DNA of 64,000 bases. It comes from Enoplolaimus lenunculus. Its lineage: Eukaryota > Nematoda > Enoplea > Enoplida > Thoracostomopsidae. Position numbers and translations under genes: made by a program. The notes beneath the pieces are model-generated. The model was given only the letters and a program-made list of their open reading frames with translations. It had not been told where the DNA came from and searched no databases. This document shows, piece by piece, positions 1-12,540 of this stretch. How positions within the stretch are numbered: position 1 is the stretch's first letter; each line of letters begins with the position of its first letter. The stretch spans positions 248,001-312,000 of the forward strand of contig JASANG010001656.1 of assembly GCA_030248215.1 (NCBI GenBank). Direction: 5' to 3'.

Positions 1-330
1 GCTATGAGTGAATGAACTTTGAACCGATAGTCTCTATATCATGTGAGACTAAATTTATTTTTTATGATCGCAAAAAAACATTTCTATACAGTTTCCGACA
101 CGAAACAAAATCTGTCCAATGAAAGCTAAGCATTTATTAGCTTAGTCACGTTTTGAGTCTCACGCTAATTAATCTGTTTCAGTGTCTAGAATTGTTGTGG
201 TATTTTTTAGCGTTTAAAGTCTAATCTGAGACTTTCAACACTGGTTCGAAGCCGTGTTTTGGAAAGTTTCACCAAGAGTTGATAATTGTTAAGACAACGC
301 ACTCCAGGCGCCCAGCGCGCGGGCTTTCCC
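1..330. other. non-coding, no recognisable feature
   Basis: AT-rich DNA with no open reading frame worth keeping and no recognised repeat. It ends in a run of C residues (about 330-339) that abuts the inverted-repeat element which follows. Confidence 0.5.
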
Positions 331-337
331 CCCCCCC

Positions 338-772
338 CACGTGATCCAAATAAGAGGGGGTCCCCATTTTGGGTCCCAATCAATAGGAGTTCGTATCCCT
401 AATAAGAGTCCGTAATCAGATAGAATCCTTAAACTCTATTTAGAGTCCATAAATGTCAATTATCCCTAACTGTAGCGCATAAATGACTCCAGTAACAAAT
501 AATTTGAGTTCGGAACTTTAAATCGTACTTAAGTTTTGAAAGTACATTCCTTAGTATATCCTTGCATTATCGCTCAAGCTATTGACACAAGACAAATAAA
601 CAGCTAATTCAAACGGATAGTTGCAGCACCGGATATATATCAGTAACGAAGGGTGGCGGAGCGTGGGTTAAAAATAAATAACAGTCCGTAACCGAATAAC
701 AGGACGGTACCCTCTGGAGAGGCCAAATAAATATCAGTCCTCTCCCCTCTTATTCGGGTCACTACAGTAGTC
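338..772. mobile_element. TA-flanked inverted-repeat MITE (TAGTGACCCG family), copy 1
   Basis: The right end reads CTCTTATTCGGGTCACTACAG followed by TA; the left end (GTGATCCAAATAAGAGGGGG) is its degraded reverse complement. The interior repeats motifs such as 'agtccgta' and 'gtcccaatcaatagg'. Related copies lie at 27635-27750, 34096-34457 and 61761-62153. The TA flank and TIR suggest a Tc1/mariner- or pogo-like non-autonomous element. It has no coding capacity. Confidence 0.7.
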
Positions 773-1721
773 ATTTAGAAAATAAAAGGACGAAAATTTT
801 CAAAAACTGAATCATACAGATTTTCACAACCAGTCTCCTTCTGATTCTTGGTATATTTTAAGTATACACTTAATGATAGAATTGTGAAAATTTTCAATAA
901 AAACGCGCAGTTTGGAACTAGAATTTGAAAAATTTGCTTTTCAACGTGTCAAAAAATTCCAATATTTTTCAAGTCAACAAATTTCAATTTCAGTCCAGTA
1001 CAATTCACAGTGTTCGTTCCGAGTTCACAGTTCTGAAGTTCATTGTTTACACGAGTTTACGCTTTTTACAAATGTATTCATGCTTGGATATACGTAAATA
1101 TTAAGGGTGGAACATTTTTCTGTGGGACTGCAAAAGAGCAAAGTGTAAGCTTTAGACTGTTTTTTGCTTTAGGCTTAGGCTTACGCTTCAGGCTTAGAAG
1201 TACTTATGCTTATACTACTGTTACATCCATGTTCTACGGTTTAGCACATGCTTGCTTGCATCCGTTTTAGTTTCTATGATTCGCACGATTTAAACCTTAG
1301 ACAACTGTTTTAGTTTTAAATGTTTTCAACATGAATCCCTGTAGAATCTATTAGATACATATCGTATTTTGAGTTCGAATGAATCGGAGTCTGTATCCCT
1401 CTTAAGGGTCTGTATACTGTCAGAATGGTTATTTGGCTCCATCTTAATTACACTATTTAAGTAAAAAATGATTCCTGGGTCAAGTAAAGCTGAGTGCAAA
1501 ATTTAATTCAATCGTACAAAATGATCTAGGAATTTAAAGATGTGAGTTAAAATAAGAAAAGGCAGATTAAAAAATTCACAAGAATCTTAAAATTTGAACA
1601 GAAATGACATTTATACATACATACATACGTATATATTATATATAAAATATATAATATACATGTATATATACATATATAAACAGTGCGTTTAGAATTTTAA
1701 TACTATAAAATTTGTCACAAA

Positions 1722-2797
1722 ATGGACCTGAAATGTACCATATTCCAACCGGACATTTTGATAACAGGCGGTAACATAAATGGTGCGAATTATTCATTGA
1801 TATGTCAACTTGATCGTGTCACATGTAACTCATTAGCCTGCAATAATTGCGACCAGCAATGTACAACCCCAGGTATGGTTTGTGTAGACACCTGTCATAA
1901 TGTACGTAAAGATCTTGAAACACATCAGCATCATTAATAGCCACGTTGGGCTAATTGTTTTGCGATGCAAATTGTTTATTTGAAATTCTAATTGTAATTT
2001 CTGCCGTATGCAATTTCGGTATAAAATGTTTTGAGCCCATGTAGAGATCAGGGGCGGAACGTTTTTCTGTGGGACCAGAATAGAGTAAAGCTTAAGCTTT
2101 AGGCTAATTTTTGCTGGCTTAGGCTTAGGAATATTCTCATTCTTACGCTTTTAAACTCAGGATGAGGCTTAGGCTTAGGAATATTGCTTACTGTTCCGCC
2201 CGGTTCTTTTACATTGACTAAAATTTGTGAACAACATCAGAAAAATTCAAGTTGCGTTTGATACCTGAAACAAGACGCCAAATGTTTCTGAAACCAAAAC
2301 TAGGAAGTCCGGTGTAATTTAGTATTATTTTAATGCAAATTCAAAAATTATATATTTCAGACACATGCACATTTACAGTTTCTCCCACAAACCAGTTGTA
2401 CAACTCACTAATTCGCATGAACAACAACGTCACAACGCAGTCATTTGAACAAAATTTTGGATTGAAACCGTGTTCTTCGAACGAAATTCAAATATTCAAC
2501 TGTTTATGCGTTGACAGCACAACTACTTCCGGTTCGTCACCGGATACGGCGTCAAGTTCAAATGATTCCCTCGCCATTGGATTAGCTATGACATTTTTGA
2601 TTATAATCGGCATAATTACACTAATTGTAATCTGGTTACTGTACCGAAAGCACAAAAAACGCAAAGCGACCCAGGGTGTTTATAAACCGTCGGAGGAAGA
2701 ATTTAAATTTGAAAAATCACGCAACGCCATTGCCAATCGTATGACAGCTACTGTACATCCGGTACCGCCGACACCGGGCATTGAAGGATTGATATAG
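1722..2797 (+). CDS. 3' end of a Crumbs-like type I membrane protein
   Basis: Two exons can be placed: about 1722-1872 (donor CAG/GTATGG, phase 1) and 2361-2797 (acceptor TATTTCAG), joined in frame and ending in TAG. The first exon is cysteine-rich (about ten Cys). The second holds more Cys, a Ser/Thr-rich stalk, one strong transmembrane helix (about 22 residues, LAIGLAMTFLIIIGIITLIV) and a basic tail. The tail has KRKATQGVYKPSEEE, which resembles the juxtamembrane FERM-binding motif of Crumbs, and ends in EGLI, close to the Crumbs PDZ ligand ERLI. Known Crumbs proteins organise apical polarity through these two motifs. The 5' edge of the first exon is unresolved: all three frames have stops just upstream and there is no clear acceptor, so 1722 may be a start codon or the upstream exons may be missed. 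The call rests on about 35 tail residues. Confidence 0.6.
2038..2217. mobile_element. TTAGGC-bearing inverted-repeat element inside the Crumbs-like intron/exon region
   Basis: Imperfect terminal inverted repeats: left CATGTAGAGATCAGGGGCGG, right ending CTGTTCCGCCC...TTTTACATTGA. The interior contains several GGCTTAGGCTTAGG stretches. It lies wholly in the intron between the two Crumbs-like exons (1873-2360). It is the same family as the copies at 36083, 55902 and 59307. No target duplication is visible here. Confidence 0.6.
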
Positions 2798-4340
2798 GCA
2801 ATGTCTTGGTTTTGAGCCGATATATATATATATGTGTATATATTGCAAGACAAACCTTAAAGTCAGCAAACAGATGTAAATGACATGGCCCGGATTATAA
2901 TCTAAAATACTTCTCCCAAATATGTAAGTACGTTTTATTATGATATTCGCACATGTTAGTTTGTGGGCGTCCCATTTTCCCTGCGGAACAGCAATAGTGC
3001 CGGAGAGCAGCATTTGACTCCTATCCTGCTTTATAGAGTCCTTTCAAGTGCGGGGGCTGCATTGTAGCGGCAGACCCCTGATAAAATCAATCTCAACAAA
3101 AATAAAGCTCTGCTCTGTTTTCCAAGCGGAAAATTGCAGCTGTTCCGTTTTCCCATTTGCCCGAAACAAGGCTGTCCCATTTTACAACCTGTCCGTAATT
3201 CTGTCGGTAGGAGTATGAATTTGCCCCGAATACACATCTGTGTCTTGCTGCCTCGCGAGAAAACGGGACACCCCTAAAAGTAACATTGGCCATGGCTTGC
3301 ACCGTAAAGTAGACAAAATTTGTTGAGCTCCGGGTCCCGTTCTTCGAACTCCCGTTGCACCCGGTTCCAAAGCTAAGTTTTACTACCACCAGCAATAAGC
3401 AAAGCGACTTAGAACTTTTTGTTTGTGATCGTTGATCAACTTTGCTTTGCTATTTAGGTCAATTTCAGACCTGTTTGTCTAGGCTTTTATGCTTATCATT
3501 ACGGTAAGCATTTATATACTTATATAGTGTTGTTACTATGGATGGGCACCGGATATCTGGATTTGTATCCGAAATGAAATATGTATCCGGATATCCGAAT
3601 ATATCTGGATATCCGGTGGTTTTTTTGGTATATATTGTTTGCAAAATTTAGAGTTGTTCGACTTGGTCATTTTTCTCATAGTTACTGCCAGAAAAGTCCC
3701 TATAATTCAGTATGATTTTGAAAACATTTCTTTTCTTACATCTCGTTAAATACTGTAGGTGGCTGTGCCGCTTTCAGTTACATTTCAAACTAAAAACTAA
3801 AACGTGAAATCCAAATCGGATATTCGAAACACAATTTCGAGTTTTTTGAGGTTTCCGAACCACAATTTTCGTGCCGTAAGCACGTGTTTTAAACTTGTGA
3901 CTAAAAGGGAGGTACTCTGGCTCAGAAGCTGATTGTTTGAGCGTAAAACCTATAATTCTAAAAATAGCCGTTACAAAATTGCTACGTTTTGAAACGCAAT
4001 TTTCACCAAGTCATTTTCTGAGGGGGAAAATTGTAACAAAGGGAACTTATCATTTTCATTTTATCACAAAAAATTTTGTGAGGGGGAAATTTGTAAGGTA
4101 GAAACCATACCATTTTATCACTAAAAATTCTGAGGGGCGTACGTCCGCTTGCCCCTCTGTATCCGCTATATGTCCACTTTCTCACTGAACCGCAATGGAG
4201 TATACTTATGTTTTAGGCTTATTTTTTGCTTTGGTTTTTAGGCTTAAGTTTTGTTTCAGACCGCTTTAGTTTGTTACACTGAGGAGACTTAAATTTAGAA
4301 ATATGTTTTGATATTAGTCCAATTCTTCAGGACCCGCTCT
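2798..4340. other. intergenic repeat-derived DNA
   Basis: No gene. Around 3543-3850 there is a degenerate 'ggatatccgg' element fragment. From 3985 to about 4340 there is a repeat whose relatives lie at 26395-26790 and, in part, 57505-57640; shared phrases include 'tttatcacaaaaaatt', 'cccctctg.atccgct' and 'acactgaggag'. Short open frames here (minus strand 2717-3395 and 4003-4185) have no recognisable features. Confidence 0.5.
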
Positions 4341-4344
4341 ACTC

Positions 4345-4617
4345 TTAACCCTTTCTCACATGAATATTTTCTATTTCCCCTGAGAGACCTACTTTTATGC
4401 TAGGATTGGAACTCCAGTGACTGGAGTGGGAGGCGTATACTATCACCGCTCAGCTATAGGAGCTTGACGCTTGAGCCCGAGGGGGTTCTCACGTCTTGTG
4501 GTGATTCAGTACTATGTATACGTGTTGCAATTGTTAAACACTGTGCGATATATACTATTTAACGTATATACACTGCGCTGATTTGCCTACAGGCAACTCA
4601 ATGTGAGAAGGGGTTAT
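4345..4617 (-). mobile_element. TTAA-flanked MITE with tRNA-like core, copy 1
   Basis: Begins TTAACCCTTTCTCACATGAA and ends CTCAATGTGAGAAGGGGTTA, so the ends are inverted repeats with a TTAA-type target (right side decayed to TTAT). On the minus strand the interior has a tRNA-like A box (CTATAGCTGAGCGG) and B-box-like sequence about 33 bases on. Known piggyBac-type elements use TTAA targets; a tRNA-like promoter is typical of SINEs, so the combination is unusual. Confidence 0.7.
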
Positions 4618-4642
4618 AGATAGTAAACTCAAAATTTTTCGC

Positions 4643-4913
4643 TTAACCATTTCTCACATGAATATTTTCTATTTCCCCTGAGACCTACTTCTATGCTAGG
4701 ATTCGAACTCCAGTGACTGGAGTGTAAGGCGCATACCATCACCACTCAGCTATAGGAGCTTGACGCTCGAGCCCCAAGGGGCTCTCACGTCTTGTGGTGA
4801 TTCAGTACTATGTATACGTGTTGCAATTGTTAAACACGGTGCGATATATACTATTTAACGTACATACGCTGCGCTGAGTTGCCTACAGGCAACTCAATGT
4901 GAGAAGGGGTTAA
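4643..4913 (-). mobile_element. TTAA-flanked MITE with tRNA-like core, copy 2
   Basis: Lies 25 bases from copy 1 in the same orientation and is very similar along its whole length. TTAA is intact at both edges (4643-4646 and 4910-4913). Inverted ends are AACCATTTCTCACATG and CATTGAG-type. The minus strand carries the A box CTATAGCTGAGTGG and a B box GGAGTTCGAATCC. Confidence 0.75.
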
Positions 4914-6090
4914 GATATCAGGACAATGATGCGGATCCGACTGCTCATAAAAACCTCAAATGATGATTTCAATTAAATTTTAATTTTTGAAGACAAGAAA
5001 AACAAACTTTCGAACCTTGGCAGCGAGGTTTTTTGCAAAAACGTATTGCATTCAATTTTCAACTTTTGGCACGATTGAAAGAGTTAGCAGAAAACAATTG
5101 TCAAAAATAGGTCGGAAATTAATATTTTTGCCGTTGCGATAATATCAGCAAATAATTGACATGAGTTTGGTAACATTTCGAAAACAACATTGATCAGCCC
5201 ATACAGATAACCATGCGCAAATTTATTTCAACAACACATACAACGCAACACACCCAACAGAACAGTAAGCGGTTATCCAACGCTAAAAATAAACACGGAA
5301 TCAGAGTCAAGGTTTTTTGAAAACATTTATTCAAGGTTGAAGTATGATGTTCGGATACAATTTCCAACTTCATTCAACAGATATGTGTGGCAAAGCAGTC
5401 TTTTGGTGTGTTTAACGATATTTAAATCTGTTGATGATGCTTAAAACTATTATATTTCTGTCGAAACGGAAATTTGCAAAAAACATCGTGTTGCTAAAAC
5501 TTGACATATCCAAATAAATCAATTTTGTCCAATTACAAATTAATGGAAAATAAATATTCATATGCAAGCGCATGAATTGTGTATGCGCAATTAGATATTA
5601 GCGTTTCACAACATTAAATAGTCAATATAAATAAAACGTTTAAATTTCAATGAAACCAGCAACATCGAGTTTTTAAAAAACTATCAAAAAACAATTGGCA
5701 TAAAGTTAAATTTAAAAACGTTTGCTCACGTTGCACAGCACAAAAAAAACGGAAATATGAGGACATATACCGATTAATTCCATTGAACTCATCATTTGCA
5801 TCTGTTTGTTCAAAATTCATTCTCGCTCTACTCGCAGTAATTGTAAACTATTACAACAATGCTTGTTCACTTGTTTAAAAAATTATACAATCCCATAATA
5901 CTAAGTCTATTAGTTTACTATATCCATAACCTGTATGACGACGCGTTTTCAATATGCGAATAAAGAAAATAATCCAAATTTACCCAGAACCGACCAGTAA
6001 CCCGAATCGACCGCAATAATTCGGCCAATAGTTACCCTCTTTCAAAACATAATCCCTGTCTCAGTTACACAATTAAGCCGCATCTGAACC
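4914..6090. other. AT-rich intergenic DNA downstream of RBM15-like gene
   Basis: No open frame or repeat is recognised. It probably includes the 3' UTR and polyadenylation region of the minus-strand RBM15-like gene, but I could not fix a polyadenylation site. Confidence 0.4.
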
Positions 6091-9000
6091 TTATGCACCT
6101 CCTCGAATTACTACAATCAACAACACCTCATCCGGCAGGGTGTCGAGTAACAATTTCAACCGTGGCGACAAAGTCGTCGCAAGTTCGCGTGCAAAATCAC
6201 ACGACGGAAACGCATACAACACGCCAGTATCAGTTGGATCCCGGTAGGAAGCAACGTTAATCACACCAGCGGCATCCTTGTCTTGAAAATATTTAATCAA
6301 TAACTTAACAGATCGTGTTGCAAGAGTAGAATTAACTGACTGGCCGTCAGCTGTTGTCGTTCCAGGCTTTGATGCCCCTGGCGAAACCGAGGCTGACGGA
6401 ACCGCAACGAAAAACGCATAATCTTCTGATGCAACCCAGCGTGGAATATCGTCAACTTTCGGTTGATCCAATTTTAACCGTTGACCTACCGCAAGGGTTG
6501 CCGGTATGCGAGACCGCAACTTCAATCCATCATTATCTTTTTGATCAGGCTCGCGTTTAATCGCTACAGGTGGCATATCAGGTTTTGCGTATAAATACGA
6601 CGCAACCATACGCTTACTGCTACAACGAATACGATAAAACCGCACCGGATACTCAGAACGTTTGAGCACCAAACATCCGGTCCAAAATAACGACAAAGTT
6701 GACGTCACGTCAGCTAATGTCACAATAGGGGGTTCGACAATCTGAGGGTCTAAATCGCGGGACACTTCTGAATTAGTAGGCTCCCCTTCAGCCCGGTCGC
6801 TATCGCTATCATCACCACCGGCCGCTACTTTCCGACCCTGTTCCGAATCTTGTACCGCTGTTGTTGCTTCTTGTTTGATCACAGTAGGCAAGCCACCACG
6901 TCCACTTGCTGCAACATCCTTTGTCGTTTGCTGAACGCTAGTATCTCGCGAACTGGATTCTTTGTCCTTTCTGTTGCGTTTTCCACTGCTGCCATCATTA
7001 TCACCATCGCAACTCTCGTTCGTATCATCTCGATCACACCGCCGCTGTTTTCGTCGCCGATTCATCATTTTAGTCGTTGTCAAACGCCTTCGATCGTCGT
7101 TTTCTTTGCTCGCATCAGACCGTTCATCACCACTCCCCACTTCACTGCCACCATCTCCATCTAGACGTCGATCTCGCCCGCGACCGCCGGGACGCGCCGC
7201 ACGATTCCGTTTTGCACTCGTATCACGACTGTCGTTTCCACTGTCGCCATCGCTCGACCGCCGACTTCGACTAGTTGATGTTCCTCCGCCACCACTCTCG
7301 TCAGTTCCGCGTCGTTTCCTTCGTTTGTTGCGTTTATCGACTTTATCATCACTGCTTGTCGATCTCGATTTCGATCGACGCTGGCGATTTCGTCGACGTG
7401 ATCGACGACCGCCACCGTGCGACTCGCTGTCGATCATACTGTCTTCATCCCCATCATCGTCAACTTCATCGTCTTTTCGCCGACGTTTAGTTTTCGATGT
7501 CTTATCGCCAAGCGTTCCAGCAGCAGTCTGGCGTTGCTGAAGCGTAGCGTTCAGTACCGGCAAACCACCGCTGCCGCTCGCCGATAACACATACGTCAAT
7601 TGTTCTTCGGCCGCAAAATCGACACGGACTTTATGTCCAGGCGCGGCTGGCAGTAACGCGACGCGATGATGGATGCCGTTCCATGCGTCGAGCGCAGATT
7701 CTTGTGATTCGTACTCAATGTAGGCGTGCGAATCGCCGGCGACCCAATCGATTCGCGAAATTGCACCGAAGCGATCCAATTCACGTTCTAGATCGCCAAC
7801 CGTAATCGCTGCTGGATTGAGACCGCCAATCCACAGTCGGCGAGTTTCCATGGGTTTTGCGTAGCCAATATAAATGCGATGAGGCCCGGTTGGGGTACGC
7901 GACTCGCGGGCTTTCGCTGATGCCGCCATATCGAGATGTGCGAACCGGACAAACGCAAACGCGTGTGACTCAGAGCGTTTGACATCTATATCTTCAATGT
8001 GACCATATTTGGCGAATAATGCGTACAGGGCACCAGTTTCAATATGTCTCGATAAATTACCGACGTAAAGCGTGCGTGACGCATTATCATCATCGAGAGC
8101 GGCGCGAATATCGTCTGGCGACGCATCGCCAATATGTGGCGCAATTTCGTGCGCAAAAAACGGTGGCGCCGTATTTGGAAGGCCCGACGATGCCGGTGGA
8201 CCTTGATTTCCACCGCCACCACCAACTGAAGCTAACGAAGGCGGTGGTCCGTAATCACTGGCACCCATACTGCGCCCGCCGCCGCGATCTTTATCAGCAA
8301 TGCTATGATGATACGATGCGCCCGGGCTAATCCCGCGATTTCGAAAATTCGATCGGTCATACATAACGCCACCTCCGCTACCCAGTGGAGGCGGTGAACC
8401 TGCACCACCGCGTCTCGATAATCGTCCGCTCGCCATGCCAAGCGGACTAGACCTTCGATTATTTCCACGAGAGGCGCCACCGCCATCGTACAAATCTCCG
8501 TAGTTACCGCCACTCAAACGGCCTGGCGGTCCGTGATAATCAACGTTTGGTGCACGGCAGTAATCCAAAAAACGACCATTTTGGTCTTTTATGACTCCGG
8601 CTGGATCGGCTTTCACAGGCGTTCCGAGGATTACTTCTAGTCGCGCAGCAGATTCACGCCTGTAATAACGTAAAATGCTAACATTTCACATATATATCTA
8701 ATATATATACGTATATATGCAAGCGACATTTAAAAAATTGACTGATTCAGGATCTGATGTATTAACGGAGACAAATCTCTCTGATTTTATTTTAATTCCA
8801 CCTCAATTATCTGGTGTACGTAGTAATGAACCAAAGGCGAAGCGGAACTGCGCAATACCGAAATCGGAGGTAAACTTTTTTGACTATATGGATAATTTGT
8901 ATTTACAAATATATATAATATATATTTAGGGCGGCTGTTGGTTGGTCGCATGAACAAATTGGTGATAAATCTTCGTTATGTAAATCTAAACTACAATCAA

Positions 9001-10555
9001 TTATTGTTATTTTCAAAATAAATGATACAGAATTTTTATGCAAGATATCACAAAAAGTAAGATTAAAATTAAAGATCCGATTCAGGTTGATGTGCAATCT
9101 TTGATTCGGAACTCGAATAGGAATTCCAGTTTCAACTTGGAATAAACAGTGGTTAATGAATATATACAGCTCTATTAAAATCATATTCCGTATAAAGGCA
9201 AGTAATCGTCATACAGAGAAAAGTTAGCATATACGTTCAGTTTATACGAGCAGTGATTTCGAATAAAACTGCAAAAAGTCAGAGTTTACGTGTAATTCTT
9301 CAATACAGGATTCCGTTTATAATGATTCCTAAATAAAATTCACAATCAGGGATCAAAACAACTCACATGCGAAAAATGAACCTGAACTCAATCGCTTAGT
9401 TTCAGAGTCATGTGCTCAAAACTAGCTGCTGCGAATGCGTTGTAAAACAATCAGTATCTGAAATCACCCAGTGAATTAGCCATATAGCCGAGGTTCATGA
9501 AATACATCTTTGCGATCAGGACACGATACATAGGCATATGTAACTTAACTGGACACTTTCGCATCACCCAAACGATCAAAATTGACATACGCCAGTCGAT
9601 CGTAGCCAGTGCCTTGCCAATCTTGTGCATGAATAATTTTGATTTCAATATTTCCAAAGCGTCGATATTCTTTTTCGAGAATCGTCCGCAATTCATCGTC
9701 AGCGACACGGCTTGACAAATTTGTGAGTCGTAAATTTTGATATTCTTCGGGTGAATGTGAGCCAAATCGTTTTTTGTAGTATGTTGACAGGCCAGGTGAG
9801 TCACGTTTGGCTTGTGCCGCTAAACTGGGCGGGGGCGGTAACGGGGGAAGTCGTCCGCCGCTTCCACCCGATGACGAGCCTTGACTCGATCCCCCACCGG
9901 TAAGCAGTAAAGATCCGCCTGATGTGCTGCCGACAGCAGACATTAACTGGCGTGGTTGGCGTTCAGTTGATCGGCCACGCCGTGAGCTCCGACGTTCATC
10001 ACCCCCAGCGCCGGTGCCTCGCTGACGACTACCGTCACGCTCACGGTAACTACTAACACCACAATCTTTATCACTACCAATGCCAGCAGTGGACCGGTCA
10101 AATTCCATTGAACACGACGCATCACGGTCGCCGCCACCACCTCGATTAGGTCGCGAAGACCGAGATCGACTGGTACTGCGATGACGACTGGTAGGGATCG
10201 CAGTAGTCCGCGTACGAGACTGGCGTCTTGACGAACTGGAGACGTCGCTTGATAGAATATCAGATGACCGCAGACCGCCACATGTATTAGACGAGGATAA
10301 TCCACCACTGCGGCCAGTTTGACGGCCTCGTGGTGTTGGACTCCGCTCTGTTCGCGTTAGCTGAGGACTGCCCATTGAATTCATTGGCGATCGAGACCGA
10401 CGCCGGCCGCTAAAGCTCGTTGTGGCTGTGGTTCCACGGTATTTTCGACTTGAGGACGCGGGTCCCCGAGAAGTCGTTCCGCCTAATTTCGATCCGCTTC
10501 CGTTGACAAATTGCGACCCAGTATTTGACGCCGAATTAGGACTTTTGTTGCGCAT
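6091..10555 (-). CDS. RBM15: RBM15/Spenito-type RNA-binding protein (three RRMs plus SPOC)
   Basis: Two large exons. Exon 1 starts at ATG 10555 and runs to about 9560; it encodes a Ser/Arg/Gly-rich low-complexity region and the first RRM (LRLTNLSSRV; RNP1 core AYVNF). Exon 2 runs from 8659 (acceptor TTATTACAG) to the TAA at 6091-6093. It encodes RRM2 (TLYVGNLSRHI, AFAFVRFA), RRM3 (RRLWIGGLNP, SHAYIEYES), a long Arg/Ser/Asp/Glu-rich region and a C-terminal SPOC domain (SLFWTGCLVLK ... LPDEVLLIVVIRGGA). Order and size (about 1,190 residues) fit RBM15/Spenito rather than the giant SPEN. In known animals RBM15 recruits the m6A methyltransferase complex, and SPOC binds phosphorylated partners in the nucleus. 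The junction between the exons does not close with a standard GT donor in the required phase (see findings). Confidence 0.9.
8659..9560 (-). other. intron of the RBM15-like gene
   Basis: About 0.9 kb of AT-rich sequence. The acceptor is clear at 8660-8661 on the minus strand. The donor, around 9560, is ambiguous. Short open frames within (plus 8717-8929, minus 8903-9184) show no domain. Confidence 0.5.
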
Positions 10556-12540
10556 TGTAGCTGATATTTGGCACGATTACAACATAGACGTATTTTGATG
10601 CTCAATGCGAGTTGACTACGTACGTAATACTGAATATTTTTCGAAGCCTGGTTGGTAGCAGCCGCAACTTGACTGACAGTATTGGTGCTAACAAAGGAAG
10701 GCAGCTTCGGTAAATCGTAATGGCGACCAGTGGAATTACAATGTCATGAAAATCAAACCGGCGTAAATGCAGAATACTAACGGCGAATTACAAAACAACT
10801 CAGATTAAATTATACACTAGGTACAACACGTACGAGTTCAAAGTGTATTTTGGGGTATAATTTGAGAAAACCTTGAAGCTGTTGAATGATACGCACAAAT
10901 ATAACAATAATAAACCAGCAAATTCACGTTGCCGAACAACACAATTTGATGAGCATTACGGCACTTCATAACTGATTGCCGACAGAACCAGAATCAATAT
11001 TCCACAATTGACAACCTAAAACCATAAACGTAGCTCCATTTATCTAAAATATAATAAATACAAACCATACTATCAACTAAAAAGTAAAATCTTTCTCTGT
11101 CTATTTCGCCGCAAACATTGCCACATATCGGTAACGAACAAAACGTTTATTGAAGCACAACTGACAAAAGGGTTCAGATATTTAAAAAATTCTTAGCGCC
11201 AACTGTGACAATACCGAAAATGCTTCAGCTTATGAATATTCTCCAACTTATCATTCATTCTGTATAAAATAGCAAAAACTACAAAATGAAAAAAGAATAG
11301 TACATACGACGAGGACAACACATTACGTATTAAGTTGAGTTGGATGTGCATAATTCGAAATGAAACTATCTCTATCGCTGTTGATACTGTTGTGTCATAC
11401 GCTGCAACGACCGTATCGGCTTTTTGCCAAAGTTATACCCCATTCTGAAGCTAACTTCAATAGTTGTGAAGACTTATACCACTAGCTATGCTGCCAAGAA
11501 GTTTTAATTTCAATGGTTCCTTTAAATACATCCAAAACGAAGATTAAAGGTATATAATTATTGAGGTTGTGTTTATTTTTACAGTTAATTGTTTGATTAA
11601 ATATTTATTCGCATCCAAAGAATTGCCTCGTTAAACCGTATTCTGCAGCAATGATTGCGGTTGCAAATGTAAACTTTCAAAGTTCCGCAATTCGCTTGTG
11701 CAGTAAACATATTCAATGAAGTTGTGTTCCAAAAGGTTAAAAGTGATTCTTCTAAAACAGCCAGAGAGAACGTTCGCAGTCGATCTAATTTTCAATGTTA
11801 CATAACCTTTGATGTACTGTTTGTTGTTACGATTTATTGTTTCAACAAGTATAAAGCAAAAACACCCATATTATAGAAATAGTTACACATTTAGTTATAA
11901 AAGAATACAGGCCCTGGTCGAACCGTTCATCATGTTATCATTTTTGAAAGAATTTTGTAAGGCGCTTTTTACAAGTGTTAAATGACCTGGAACGGTCAAA
12001 AACTTTTCTCGCACGGCGCGCTCCTTTGAGTTTATTTGTTTAAGAAGGGTTTTCTTTTAAGAAATGAAATGCTGGCACGCTGTTGACCCTGGTAACCTTC
12101 TAATTGAGGATGGAACATTTCTTGGGAAGTAACATTGAACAACATTCTTTTTTGCCGGCTCACATAAATTTTTTGACGTACAGCTGGCAAAATGTTCGCG
12201 AACAAAACACGCTTTAAAGCCCATCCCAATTTCCCAAAAAATAATGCTTTACATTACGGCGGTGCAAATCACAAAATCGTAAAGGCGTTCACGTACTCAG
12301 TGTTTTTAAACAATTCGCTGTAAAGTGTTGACAGTGTTCCTGGTCATCTTTAATGTGGGGTTGTTTTTACTTTTTCATCATTGTTCGCAAGGTACCACTT
12401 GCATATTTAACGCGTTAGCTAGTAAGCTTATAGTGTTGCGGGAATTGTTGTTTCGTGCACACATTTTGCTTTCGATTATTTGTACTTGCAAAATTAGTAT
12501 TTCTACAAGTTATACATTTTTGCAGTTTTAAGCGTATGAA
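10556..12540. promoter_or_regulatory. divergent intergenic region between RBM15-like and Ku80 genes
   Basis: About 2 kb separates two start codons that face away from each other. No coding exon or repeat was recognised. It should hold both promoters and any 5' UTR exons. A good splice acceptor (ATTTTTGCAG, ending 12525) lies 15 bases before the Ku80 start. The minus-strand ATG at 10555 is preceded by a weaker CAAATATCAG. No TATA box could be called with confidence in this AT-rich background. Confidence 0.45.

Noticed and set aside
6962-7540. Plus-strand frame of 192 codons, Arg/Ser/Pro-rich
   Set aside because: Antisense shadow of the Arg/Ser/Asp-rich part of the RBM15-like exon 2.
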